Of a DNA stretch of 34,504 nucleotides, positions 9,761-16,649 are shown in pieces. Source of the DNA: Bacteroidota bacterium (GTDB lineage Bacteria; Bacteroidota; Bacteroidia; Chitinophagales; Chitinophagaceae); the NCBI GenBank assembly GCA_013288945.1, contig JABDAZ010000029.1, positions 1 through 34,504 of the forward strand. Reading direction: 5' to 3'. Position numbers and translations under genes: made by a program. Positions within the stretch are counted from its first letter, which is position 1; every line of letters starts with the position of its first letter. The notes beneath the pieces were generated by a model. That model did no database searches. It was given only the letters and a program-made list of their open reading frames with translations, and had not been told where the DNA came from.

Positions 9761-10365
9761 GAGCAGGGTTTTCTTTTAATTATCAAAGGAACGACCAGAA
9801 ATTATTTGTACTGTACATCAATTTATTAACGTAATTCCGTTAGTGTTTATCTGTTCGTTTTTGATACATTAAGTGTGCGATTTTATAACCATCAAATGGA
9901 TAAACAAAACAAACCTTTTTATTTTCGGCAAGTTAAAATGTGCCGTGAAATCTCAATAAGAACGAATTACTTATTTTCTCGAATTATTTCACCGAGGTTT
10001 GGACACAGCAAGCCTTATTAAAATATAAAAATCCTGCTGGTAATATTAAATTCTTTTGGTTAAAATGTAATCGTTAGTTATAGCTAACGATTTGTGGTCC
10101 CGCCAGAACAATTCCCGAACCACTTTATAGATGAATTAAAACGATTAGCCAGTCTGGTAGCCTAACTACAAATTTTTATAGCATTAAAGACCTACTGCTT
10201 TCAAACTTTTTTGATGTATTTTAAATCATATCAATAAACTCCTTTTTAAAATGGCGTTTTCAATAAATCTTTATTTTATAATGCCGAAATTATCGTTCCA
10301 TTTAATTCTTGATATAAATTACACTTTCATATAAATGGCGTTATTCATTTTTGTTCATTTATGCT
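9761..10365. other. Long gene-free spacer upstream of the cassette array
   Basis: No convincing gene. A plus-strand open stretch around 10093-10161 (PPEQFPNHFIDELKRLASLV then stop) looks like the tail of a lost protein. A perfect 9-bp-arm palindrome lies at 10069-10092. The permease promoter probably lies in the first 100 bases, read on the minus strand. Confidence 0.4.
10069..10092. repeat. Palindrome AATCGTTAG-6-CTAACGATT
   Basis: Arms AATCGTTAG and CTAACGATT are perfectly complementary around the loop TTATAG. It could be an operator or a relic of a hairpin site. It contains the GTTAG/CTAAC core seen at the last cassette boundary (14475, 15591), but there is no further match. Confidence 0.45.
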
Positions 10366-10420
10366 GACAATACAAAAAGGCGAACTGAGCATTGGCGCAA
10401 CGACAATACAAAAAGGCGAA
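10366..10420 (+). repeat. Two exact 19-bp direct repeats before the array
   Basis: GACAATACAAAAAGGCGAA occurs at 10366-10384 and again at 10402-10420, a 36-bp period. A diverged third copy is at 6512-6532. The pair ends about 67 bp before the first cassette boundary (10487). Direct repeats upstream of the recombination point also occur in integron attI sites, but no more than that analogy supports such a role here. Confidence 0.7.
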
Positions 10421-10500
10421 GATTAATTGGTTCATTATCAACAGAGAATTTTTTGAATTATGGAATTCAATAGCGTATATTTAAGTGTTGTAGGCAAGCA
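10402..10500 (+). repeat. Leader repeat, copy 2, next to first cassette boundary
   Basis: Second copy of the sequence at 6512-6615. It ends with gcgtatatttaagtGTTGTAGGCAAG, where GTT at 10487-10489 is the boundary of cassette 1. It may hold the promoter for the first cassette gene (ATG at 10538), and it may be the receiving (attI-like) site. Both roles are inferred. Confidence 0.55.
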
Positions 10501-10537
10501 ACAGCTCACGATCGCAGCTTTTCTCAATTGACTAATT

Positions 10538-11311
10538 ATGAAAACATTTTTTTCGCTTCTCATCCCCTTTGCTTTATGTACAAATTATCTGTATAGTCAG
10601 GACACAACTCAAGTAAATCGGCAGAATTGCTTCTTTTGCCCAGAAGATTCATTAAACTATAAAGTAGCCATTCTGCCAACCTATTTTTTACTCGGCACTC
10701 TAAGTGATTATATGGGTAGATATCAATACATTGACAAACGCAAACAAGTTGATAGATATTATCCTTACGAAGAACCAATCATTACTTTTTTAAGTGAGTA
10801 CATAAAAATAAATTATGGCTTAGAAGTAGATACAATATTTAAAAAATCAAGACATGGTGAAATGTACTCAAAACAACTATCTCAAATACTAAATAAATTT
10901 TATGGCGATGACGGTAATTTGATTGATAGCCTTTTTAACACAGAAGAAAAAATCTATTCTTTTTTATTAGGTAATTACTATAGATATGGAGAGCGTCTGA
11001 CAGACAAAATATACAAAATACAAGTAGTTAATTCGCCAAAGGACAAATTGCTTTATCCAATGCTGAAAAAAGTACATTGTGACCGATTGCTCTATAAGTT
11101 TTTAAGAAATATTCCATCCTCACATGTGTTTTATTTTGAAGCCCCGCCACGGCTTATTAAATACTTCAACACAGTCAAAGTTGAAAAAGAAAAAATATCA
11201 GCCTCCTATTATACAAAAATAATAGAGCCTATATATAAGGACGATTTAAAAGGGAAATATGAAGAATACAAGGAAGAAGAAATAAAGGAAATTGAAAAAG
11301 TCTTTAAATAA
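10538..11311 (+). CDS. Cassette 1: secreted hypothetical protein
   Basis: 257 residues. A signal peptide (MKTFFSLLIPFALCTNYLYS, cut before QDT) suggests export to the periplasm or outer surface. The mature part has a CFFCPEDS motif at about 31-38, many aromatic and lysine residues, no membrane helix, and a highly charged helical C-terminus (KYEEYKEEEIKEIEKVFK). I recognise no family. The ATG lies 50 bases inside the cassette boundary, and the stop is 6 bases before the complementary end repeat. This tight packing is typical of cassette genes. Confidence 0.75.
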   Translation: MKTFFSLLIPFALCTNYLYSQDTTQVNRQNCFFCPEDSLNYKVAILPTYFLLGTLSDYMGRYQYIDKRKQVDRYYPYEEPIITFLSEYIKINYGLEVDTIFKKSRHGEMYSKQLSQILNKFYGDDGNLIDSLFNTEEKIYSFLLGNYYRYGERLTDKIYKIQVVNSPKDKLLYPMLKKVHCDRLLYKFLRNIPSSHVFYFEAPPRLIKYFNTVKVEKEKISASYYTKIIEPIYKDDLKGKYEEYKEEEIKEIEKVFK

Positions 11312-11316
11312 TTTTG

Positions 11317-11521
11317 CCTGCCTACAACATTGGGTTTGCTGCAAGGCTGGCTGGACATTGGAGCAATGGTCATTTTATCGCTGTTGTGCTTCAGCTGGGC
11401 TGGACAAACATCGCCGGGCTTTTGTTTGTTAACCTGTACTTTTATATCTTTAATCAGCAGCGGTTCCGGGCTGGACGAGCAATGAATTCCAGCCCTGCAG
11501 CAAGCCCTGCCCGTTGTAGGC
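11317..11521 (+). repeat. attC-like palindromic site 1
   Basis: The 5' arm runs from GCCTACAAC (11320-11328) through attgggtttgctgcaaggct. The 3' arm runs from ccagccctgcagcaagccct to GTTGTAGG (11513-11520). Folded, the R boxes (CTACAAC/GTTGTAG) pair perfectly. A short unpaired stretch (ATT against GGGCA) follows, and then a 19-bp block pairs at 17 positions. This R box, unpaired spacer, L box order is the attC architecture. The loop side is long (about 200 bp in total). Confidence 0.7.
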
Positions 11522-11601
11522 AAGGCAAAACGAGCAGCAAAATAGATTTCAACTTCCTTTGTGTATTAATTTTGACAATTGCATCTTGACCAAAAACTCT
11601 A

Positions 11602-12135
11602 ATGAAAAAAATTATCTCGGCAACTCTACTTTTATTTTCAGTGACAATTTCATATGGACAAAAGGTTGACATAAAAGCCATGATTGACAGCTTACAGTTT
11701 AGCAGGGCGGACACATTCAATTGCAAAGCAGAAATATACTGGAGAATTGTTTCCCAAGGAAAAGAGGCAATCCCACTTTTAATTGACAAACTAACTGACA
11801 CTTCACTGACAAATTTTAGATTTCATTGTAAAAAGACAAAATTAAATGTTGGCGAGGTTGCACATTTTCTATTAAATGAAATTGCATATTTCCCCGCATT
11901 TCTTGTGACAAAAATTCAATTTGATACTTTCGAATTAGATGAAACTGGTCAACTTTGTTGGAGTTTTTATAATTTTCTTTTTATAAATTCAAATAAACCT
12001 CGCTATCAAAAAAGTGTACGAGAATGGTATGACCAAGAAAAAGCAAAATATAAAGCAATAAAGATTTCAAATAAAGACCAAACAGAATGTCAAAAACAAT
12101 TTAGAATTGACACTTACTATCGGTGGACGGAATAA
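11602..12135 (+). CDS. Cassette 2: secreted hypothetical protein
   Basis: 177 residues. A signal peptide (MKKIISATLLLFSVTISYGQ) precedes a small soluble domain. The piece GKEAIPLLIDKLTDTSLTNF, followed by KKTKLNVGEVAHFLLNEIAY, has the helical spacing of HEAT-like repeats seen in other secreted Bacteroidota hypotheticals, but that is a weak resemblance. No catalytic motif is visible. The stop lies 7 bases before the CTGCCTACAAC end repeat of its own cassette. The start ATG follows a terse leader with no strong Shine-Dalgarno, as is usual in Bacteroidota. Confidence 0.72.
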   Translation: MKKIISATLLLFSVTISYGQKVDIKAMIDSLQFSRADTFNCKAEIYWRIVSQGKEAIPLLIDKLTDTSLTNFRFHCKKTKLNVGEVAHFLLNEIAYFPAFLVTKIQFDTFELDETGQLCWSFYNFLFINSNKPRYQKSVREWYDQEKAKYKAIKISNKDQTECQKQFRIDTYYRWTE

Positions 12136-12138
12136 TGC

Positions 12139-12342
12139 CCTGCCTACAACATGGGGTTTTGTGCAAGCAGGGCTTGACGTTCAAACTTCGGCATTTTGCA
12201 TCGCTGTACTTTGGTTCGGGCTGGACGGAATTCTGTTGGGCTTTTAGTTGTTATCTTGTACTTTTATTTCTTTATTGGGCTGCAGTTCCGGGCTGGACAA
12301 ACAACAATGCCCTGCCTGCACAAAGCCCTGGCCGTTGTGTGC
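12139..12342 (+). repeat. attC-like palindromic site 2
   Basis: R''-like GCCTACAAC (12142-12150) and R'-like GTTGTGTGC (12334-12342). The arms ggttttgtgcaagcagggc and, on the other side, gccctgcctgcacaaagccc pair with one bulged base. The interior closely resembles site 1 (a shared gttccgggctggac and a cttttat...tcttta segment). Here R'' and R' do not match fully: R'' pairs with the start of its own cassette (11513) and R' with the end of the next one. Confidence 0.7.
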
Positions 12343-12373
12343 AATAAATTTGGACGTCCCTAAATAAGCAAGC

Positions 12374-13072
12374 TTGACAGAATATACATCCTATATAATT
12401 TATCGAAAAGAGTGGGCTTTCAAGTGGTACGCTTTTATTATTATCTCACTAGGACTTTCCGCTGTGTCTAATTTCTATTTAAAGTCAAGACCTCTACCAA
12501 TTTTATTTTTAGCTTTGACATTTGCAAGTTTTCTTTTTATCAGAATAGTGATGAATTACTTTACCAGAAAAGTTTTTATTCAGCTCTACAATGATAAAAT
12601 TTCATTTGACATTTTAAAGTTAAAAGATGATGCTGAAGAATCTTTTACGGACTATTCATTTTTTGACATCAATTCTTATAACATTCAATTTCCAACAAGC
12701 AGATTTGCTTGCTTAATACTTAACTTAAATTCAGGAAATAAAAAACAGTTCTCATTTCTTACTCGACACCTTAGTGATTCACAAAGTGACACAAACAAAA
12801 TGATTGAATCAATACATACAAGTTTTAAGCAGTTTAATATTGAGCATAATCAAGTCAAGACAATAAAATTTGAACCATCTTTTTATGCTTCAAAAAAAGG
12901 ACTTTACACAATTGTATCTTTAGTTCTGCTTTCAATATTTACAATCGTGTTGGCAATTAAATTGGACAAAAATTTGCCTGCAACATTTGCGGGAACTATT
13001 CTAATAATTGGACAACTGATTATAAGACGTTCGACAGATTTAAGCTTTTACAAAAAAATGACAACCGACTAA
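12374..13072 (+). CDS. Cassette 3: hypothetical membrane protein
   Basis: 232 residues from a TTG start at 12374; no ATG lies nearby in frame. Two hydrophobic helices lie near the N-terminus (about 17-36 and 41-63), then a soluble middle of about 100 residues, then two more helices (about 175-193 and 199-215). The pattern resembles small integral membrane proteins with a cytoplasmic PH-like middle domain, but no family is recognised. The first bases TTGACAGAATA are identical to those at 14504 in cassette 5. The stop is 11 bases before its own cassette end repeat TGCACACAAC. Confidence 0.65.
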   Translation: MTEYTSYIIYRKEWAFKWYAFIIISLGLSAVSNFYLKSRPLPILFLALTFASFLFIRIVMNYFTRKVFIQLYNDKISFDILKLKDDAEESFTDYSFFDINSYNIQFPTSRFACLILNLNSGNKKQFSFLTRHLSDSQSDTNKMIESIHTSFKQFNIEHNQVKTIKFEPSFYASKKGLYTIVSLVLLSIFTIVLAIKLDKNLPATFAGTILIIGQLIIRRSTDLSFYKKMTTD

Positions 13073-13082
13073 TGACTTTTAC

Positions 13083-13272
13083 TGCACACAACAAAAAAAT
13101 TTGCGGTATTGGGGCGGGACAATCAAACATCAGCTAAGTACAAATCCAATCTTCAGTCCGGGCGCGACTTTCAACTTTTGTTCTTAATTTCATCAAACAA
13201 CTTGTATTAGCAGCGGTTACGGGCAGACGGAATTCTAATATCCCAACAGCGCAAATTTTCACCGTTGTGCGT
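13083..13272 (+). repeat. attC-like palindromic site 3
   Basis: R''-like GCACACAAC (13084-13092) and R'-like GTTGTGCGTC (13264-13273). The inner arms aaatttgcggtattgggg and cccaacagcgcaaatttt are complementary with two mismatches. The interior keeps a recognisable relative of the site-1/2 motif (agcagcggttacgggcagac). Confidence 0.68.
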
Positions 13273-13374
13273 CATTTAAGAACCTCCGCAACCAACATAA
13301 TTTACGGAAAGCATAGCAAAGAAGCACTATTTACGACGCATTTCGTATTATTGTTGTTTTATACAAAGAACGCT

Positions 13375-14334
13375 ATGAAATTAAACAAAATATTTCTGTT
13401 TGTAATGATGATGTTGGGTCGAACGTTGTTTGCTCAAGACAAGGTTATAGATACAACTTTAATTCTTAACATCAATGGTATAAAGCAGGTAATTAAACTA
13501 AAAGGAAATAATAGAGAGGCACCCTTTTTATTATACTTACATGGTGCCGGAGGAAATAATTACTCTTTAATCGAAAATGGAAACAGGTTGACCTCAGAAC
13601 TTCAAAAACATTTTGTGGTGGCATTATGGGACCAACGTGATTATGGTAAGACTTACCAGCTAAATCACTCATTGCGACCTGTAACGCTTAAATTAATGGA
13701 AGATGATAGTAATGCTGTAATTGATTCTATTATGAAAATAAGTAACCGAAAGAAACTATTTATTGTAGCACATTCTGCCGGTTGTGTTTTAGGTATGGAT
13801 GTGGCACAAAAGCATCCTGAACTGGTAAGTGCACTTGTTGAAATAAGTCCCCCAGTGAATAGTATCGAAAGTCAGAAAATGAGATTAGATACGTTGAAAG
13901 AACATTACAAAAATGTGAACAACACCAGAGCTATTACCGAACTTTCAACAGTTAAGATACCTGCCAGAGATTTTCAGTCTTTGTTCATCATGTACATTTG
14001 GCAAACGGACTTTGCCGGAGAGCCTGTCCCTGACTCTGTAAGAGAACAAATAAAACCCGTTTTAAAAGAGTGGATGCAAAGTCCTGCTGCATCTTTATCC
14101 AATGAGGTATTTAATATGAATTTTTTTAAGCAGTATCCCATTATAAAATGCCCTGTTTATTTTTTTATAGGCAGAAACGACTTCCTAACGAATGCAAGCT
14201 TAAGTGAGCAATATTATAAGCGACTCAAAACACCGAAAAAACAGTTGTTTTGGTTTGAAAAGTCTGCGCATGCAGTTCCTGACACCGAGACTGACCTGAT
14301 GCAGGATAGAATTATAAATTACATACTGCCATAA
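13375..14334 (+). CDS. Cassette 4: secreted alpha/beta hydrolase
   Basis: I chose the ATG at 13375 (319 residues), which gives a signal peptide ending MMMLGRTLFAQ. The longer frame from GTG at 13267 would begin inside the cassette boundary. The alpha/beta hydrolase fold is visible: the oxyanion loop LHGAGGN (about 55-61), DQRDYGKT (86-93), the nucleophile elbow VAHSAG with Ser134, a lid region at about 165-255, the acid in IGRNDFLT (Asp269), and the base in EKSAHAVPD (His299). It probably hydrolyses an ester, amide or lactone outside the cytoplasm; the substrate is unknown. The nucleophile elbow is A-H-S-A-G, not G-x-S-x-G. Hydrolases are common cargo of environmental gene cassettes. Confidence 0.85.
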   Translation: MKLNKIFLFVMMMLGRTLFAQDKVIDTTLILNINGIKQVIKLKGNNREAPFLLYLHGAGGNNYSLIENGNRLTSELQKHFVVALWDQRDYGKTYQLNHSLRPVTLKLMEDDSNAVIDSIMKISNRKKLFIVAHSAGCVLGMDVAQKHPELVSALVEISPPVNSIESQKMRLDTLKEHYKNVNNTRAITELSTVKIPARDFQSLFIMYIWQTDFAGEPVPDSVREQIKPVLKEWMQSPAASLSNEVFNMNFFKQYPIIKCPVYFFIGRNDFLTNASLSEQYYKRLKTPKKQLFWFEKSAHAVPDTETDLMQDRIINYILP

Positions 14335-14344
14335 ACTAGAAACG

Positions 14345-14484
14345 AACGCACAACACATGCTTGCTGCCATAGCGGCTGACGCAAGCCATTCAGCAGCGCT
14401 TCTCTTATCATCTTTCTCTCTATATTTGAGTTAACGGAATGCTAATGCCGCTACAGTCAGGCAAGCAGTGAGCCGTTAGCTGTA
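14345..14484 (+). repeat. attC-like palindromic site 4
   Basis: R''-like ACGCACAAC (14346-14354) and R'-like GTTAGCTGTA (14475-14484). The inner arms tgcttgctgccatagcggct and gccgctacagtcaggcaagc are partly complementary with bulges. At about 140 bp it is the shortest of the sites and lies within the size range of known attC sites. R'' and R' here differ in sequence, and each pairs with the end of its own cassette. Confidence 0.68.
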
Positions 14485-14539
14485 ATACACAGAAACATTA
14501 CATTTGACAGAATACTTAAAACAGACACATAAAATAAAA

Positions 14540-15565
14540 ATGAAAAATAATATTGCAGTTTATGGGGCTTATGGACACACAGGAAAGTTCATTGTTTCTC
14601 AACTTTTACACCAAGGTTTCAATCCAACTTTATGTGGGCGGGGCAAGGAAAAATTATTAAGTTATAGTCAGCAATATCCTAATTTAAAGACGAAGGTTGC
14701 AGATATAAATCAACCCGACTCTTTGGATAGTGCATTTACAGGTTCAGACATAATTATTAATTGTGCAGGTCCATATTTAGACACGGCAGAACCTATTATT
14801 CAATCTGCCCTGCGACTTGGTAAGCCTTATATTGATTTAAGCGCTGAACAAAAATCTGTATTAGATATTTTTGAAAAATATTCTGACCAAGCAAAACAGG
14901 CAAAAATTATTATTATCCCTGCTGCAGCTTTTTACGGTGGGCTTGGAGACTTGTTAAGTACAACACTTACTGACGGTTGGAACGAAATTGAAGACATAAA
15001 TATTTATATCGGGCTTGACTCTTGGCACCCAACCAAAGGAACAAGGTTAACAGGACAGAGAAATCACTACCAAAGATTTGTCTTTGCAAATGGACAATTG
15101 CAGCCACTTCAAGCAGGCGAACCTATCAAATGGGATTTTCCAAAACCAATGGAGACTAAAGAAATGATAGCAGTTCCACTTACTGAAATCATTACTATTT
15201 CCAGACACTTAAATGTAAAAAATGTCAACACTTACATAAGTTTAAATTCAATTGAAGATATTAGAAACGCTGAAACGCCAGAGCCAAAACCAACTGATGA
15301 AAAGAATAGGTCATCTCAACAATTCTGTATGGAAGTGGTGGCGCTCAACGGAAATAAGAAAAGAACAATTTTTGCTCAAGGCAGGGACATATATGCCGTA
15401 ACTGCTCCGTTAGTTGTAGAGGCGATAAAAAGAATTATTATAGGTAAAATTAAAAAACAAGGAGTAACAACAATGGGTGAAGTTTTTGAGGCGGCAGATT
15501 TTCTAAGATCTTTAAATGCTGACGACATTACAATTTCTCAAATCAAAGAAAGCGTAATTGAATAA
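14540..15565 (+). CDS. Cassette 5: saccharopine dehydrogenase-like NAD(P)-binding oxidoreductase
   Basis: 341 residues from the ATG at 14540; an in-frame TTG at 14504 would add 12 residues. The N-terminus is a Rossmann fold: IAVYGAYGHTGKFIVSQLLH (G-x-x-G-x-x-G), then LCGRGKEKL and, after beta strand 4, DIIINCAGPYLDTAEPIIQS, then YIDLSAEQ. This is the pattern of the saccharopine dehydrogenase/trans-acting enoyl reductase superfamily. The C-terminal half carries the substrate domain and ends normally. No signal peptide, so it is cytosolic. The substrate cannot be told from sequence; family members act on lysine, lipid or polyketide intermediates. It is the last gene of the array, 16 bases before its cassette end repeat. 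Confidence 0.82.
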   Translation: MKNNIAVYGAYGHTGKFIVSQLLHQGFNPTLCGRGKEKLLSYSQQYPNLKTKVADINQPDSLDSAFTGSDIIINCAGPYLDTAEPIIQSALRLGKPYIDLSAEQKSVLDIFEKYSDQAKQAKIIIIPAAAFYGGLGDLLSTTLTDGWNEIEDINIYIGLDSWHPTKGTRLTGQRNHYQRFVFANGQLQPLQAGEPIKWDFPKPMETKEMIAVPLTEIITISRHLNVKNVNTYISLNSIEDIRNAETPEPKPTDEKNRSSQQFCMEVVALNGNKKRTIFAQGRDIYAVTAPLVVEAIKRIIIGKIKKQGVTTMGEVFEAADFLRSLNADDITISQIKESVIE

Positions 15566-15581
15566 AAACAACCTTAAAATA

Positions 15582-15595
15582 GTACTACAGCTAAC
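15582..15595 (+). repeat. Truncated attC-like site 5 (R'' only)
   Basis: GTACTACAGCTAAC at 15582-15595 is the reverse complement of the cassette 5 start (GTTAGCTGTAATAC, 14475-14488) at 13 of 14 bases. Immediately after AAC the sequence changes to the terminus of an IS3-type element, so the rest of the site is displaced or lost. Confidence 0.65.
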
Positions 15596-16200
15596 TGTCT
15601 CGTCCTGAAATAGGTTGACTACAAATCAACCAAAAATGAACATCAAGGAATAGGCGATTACGGAGTATTTAACTGAGGCACAGGTTACAGAAAACTGGCA
15701 GCCAAGTATGGTGTGAGCCGCAGCACCATCAACAAATGGGTGATGATTCACCAGGGCATCCACAATATTGCACCTACTCAAAAGCAACCGAAATATTATC
15801 TTACAGGTATGAACAGCAAACCTGAAAAAGCTTCTGCGGATGAGCTGGATATTCAAAAAGAATTGCAGCAAAAAATTGCACTGCCGAAAAACAACTGGCA
15901 TGGGAAAAGCTTCGTGGAGATGCGCTGGATACGATGATAAAAATTGCTGAGAAACAGCTTGACATCAACATCAGAAGAAAGCCTGGCTCCCAACAATCCT
16001 CGAAATAAAAAAGGCAAATACAACTTACAGTATAAAAAACATTTGCCGGTTGTTGGGCTATACGCCGCAGGCATACCACAAAAAAACAAAGCATCAGTTT
16101 GTCAGACAGGTTGCAAGCGCCGGACAGGTTTGACCACATGCGCCAATTTACGCTGACCATAGTTCGCCGAAATAATTTGACCATGATAAAGAGTTATGTA
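15596..16200 (+). mobile_element. IS3-type element remnant (orfA and start of orfB)
   Basis: The left part, tgtctcgtcctgaaatagg and then ggttgac...tcaacc, looks like an IS terminus. Bases near 15680-15950 encode an OrfA-like helix-turn-helix protein (AAKYGVSRSTINKWVMIHQ), then KASADELDIQKELQQKIAL. A frameshift near 15880 leads to LDTMIKIAEKQLDINIRKK in another frame. Around 16043-16115 the beginning of an OrfB-like integrase reads CRLLGYTPQAYHKKTKHQF, after which the rest of OrfB, including the DDE domain, is absent. Bases 16130-16185 (tgaccacatgcgccaattta...gaccatga) may be the tip of yet another IS. The element is inactive. Confidence 0.6.
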
Positions 16201-16403
16201 ACAATATTTTTTTTCGGAAGTTAGAAATGTTTTTGATGGTCTATCCTCTCCGGCGTTAGGTGGTCAATGTCATCGGCTCATCCACCATGTTGTTTGTTTT
16301 AAGAAGTAAAAAAATGAATACTAATATAAGTAGTAATTGAATACCAAAAAAATTAGCTTTCTGTTTTTGAAATAATTTCTACCTTTAGAAAAAGAATGAC
16401 GAT
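16201..16403. other. Spacer before the SRAP operon
   Basis: AT-rich. Contains ccggcGTTAGG at about 16250, which faintly resembles an R' box (ccGTTAg), but no complementary cassette end follows. It probably contains the promoter for 16404. Confidence 0.3.
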
Positions 16404-16646
16404 ATGTTCCAGCCCGAAAGGTTCTCGATAAATCATGGTAAATATTCTGCTGCGGTTGAAGTAATCAGTGTAGCCGGACAAACCATATACCGGGTTGTTT
16501 TTTCAAATAATATGCAGATGCTGATCCTCACAAGGGCTACCAACAGCAATGCGGGGCGTTTCTGGACATCGGTACCGGAAGGGAGGCAGGAACTCGCTGA
16601 AGAAGTTGGTGCATTAATTGAATCAAATATCCGGCAAAAAGCTTAA
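16404..16646 (+). CDS. Small hypothetical protein upstream of SRAP gene
   Basis: 80 residues with an alternating hydrophobic pattern of a small beta-sheet protein (YSAAVEVISVAGQTIYRVVF, then MQMLILTRATN) and a C-terminal helix (RQELAEEVGALIESNIRQKA). No signal peptide or membrane helix. The stop is three bases before the SRAP gene start, so the two are almost certainly cotranscribed. Function unknown; a role linked to the SRAP protein is inferred only from the operon. Confidence 0.72.
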   Translation: MFQPERFSINHGKYSAAVEVISVAGQTIYRVVFSNNMQMLILTRATNSNAGRFWTSVPEGRQELAEEVGALIESNIRQKA

Positions 16647-16649
16647 GCT

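Larger units (their letters stand above)
10487..15595 (+). mobile_element. Integron-like gene cassette array (five cassettes, no integrase)
   Basis: Five same-strand genes are separated by long imperfect palindromes. Boundaries (G|TT) lie at 10487, 11513, 12334, 13264 and 14475. Each cassette begins with a GTT-led sequence whose reverse complement recurs just after its own gene: GTTGTAGGCAAG/CCTGCCTACAAC (cassette 1), the same core (cassette 2), GTTGTGTGCA/TGCACACAAC (3), GTTGTGCGT/ACGCACAAC (4), and GTTAGCTGTA/TACAGCTAAC (5). In integrons a circular cassette's attC is split on insertion in exactly this way, so the first bases pair with the cassette's own R'' box and not necessarily with the next R' box. 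The sites are longer than most known attC sites and no intI is present. The best label is CALIN-like; a different cassette-mobilising system is possible. Confidence 0.72.

Noticed and set aside
10069..10092. Palindrome as a sixth attC-like site
   Set aside because: Only 24 bp with a perfect stem, no unpaired spacer or L box, and no gene unit attached.
13267..13374. GTG start giving cassette 4 hydrolase 36 extra residues
   Set aside because: That start lies within the recombination boundary and would bury the signal peptide; ATG at 13375 is better.
16130..16185. A separate IS21-type terminus (tgaccacatgcgccaattta)
   Set aside because: Only a short terminus-like string without transposase or second end; too little to annotate on its own.
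16250..16290. ccggcGTTAGGTGG as the far half of attC-like site 5 and the start of a sixth cassette
   Set aside because: No matching CCACCTAAC end was found downstream, and the surrounding sequence does not pair with the site-5 remnant.
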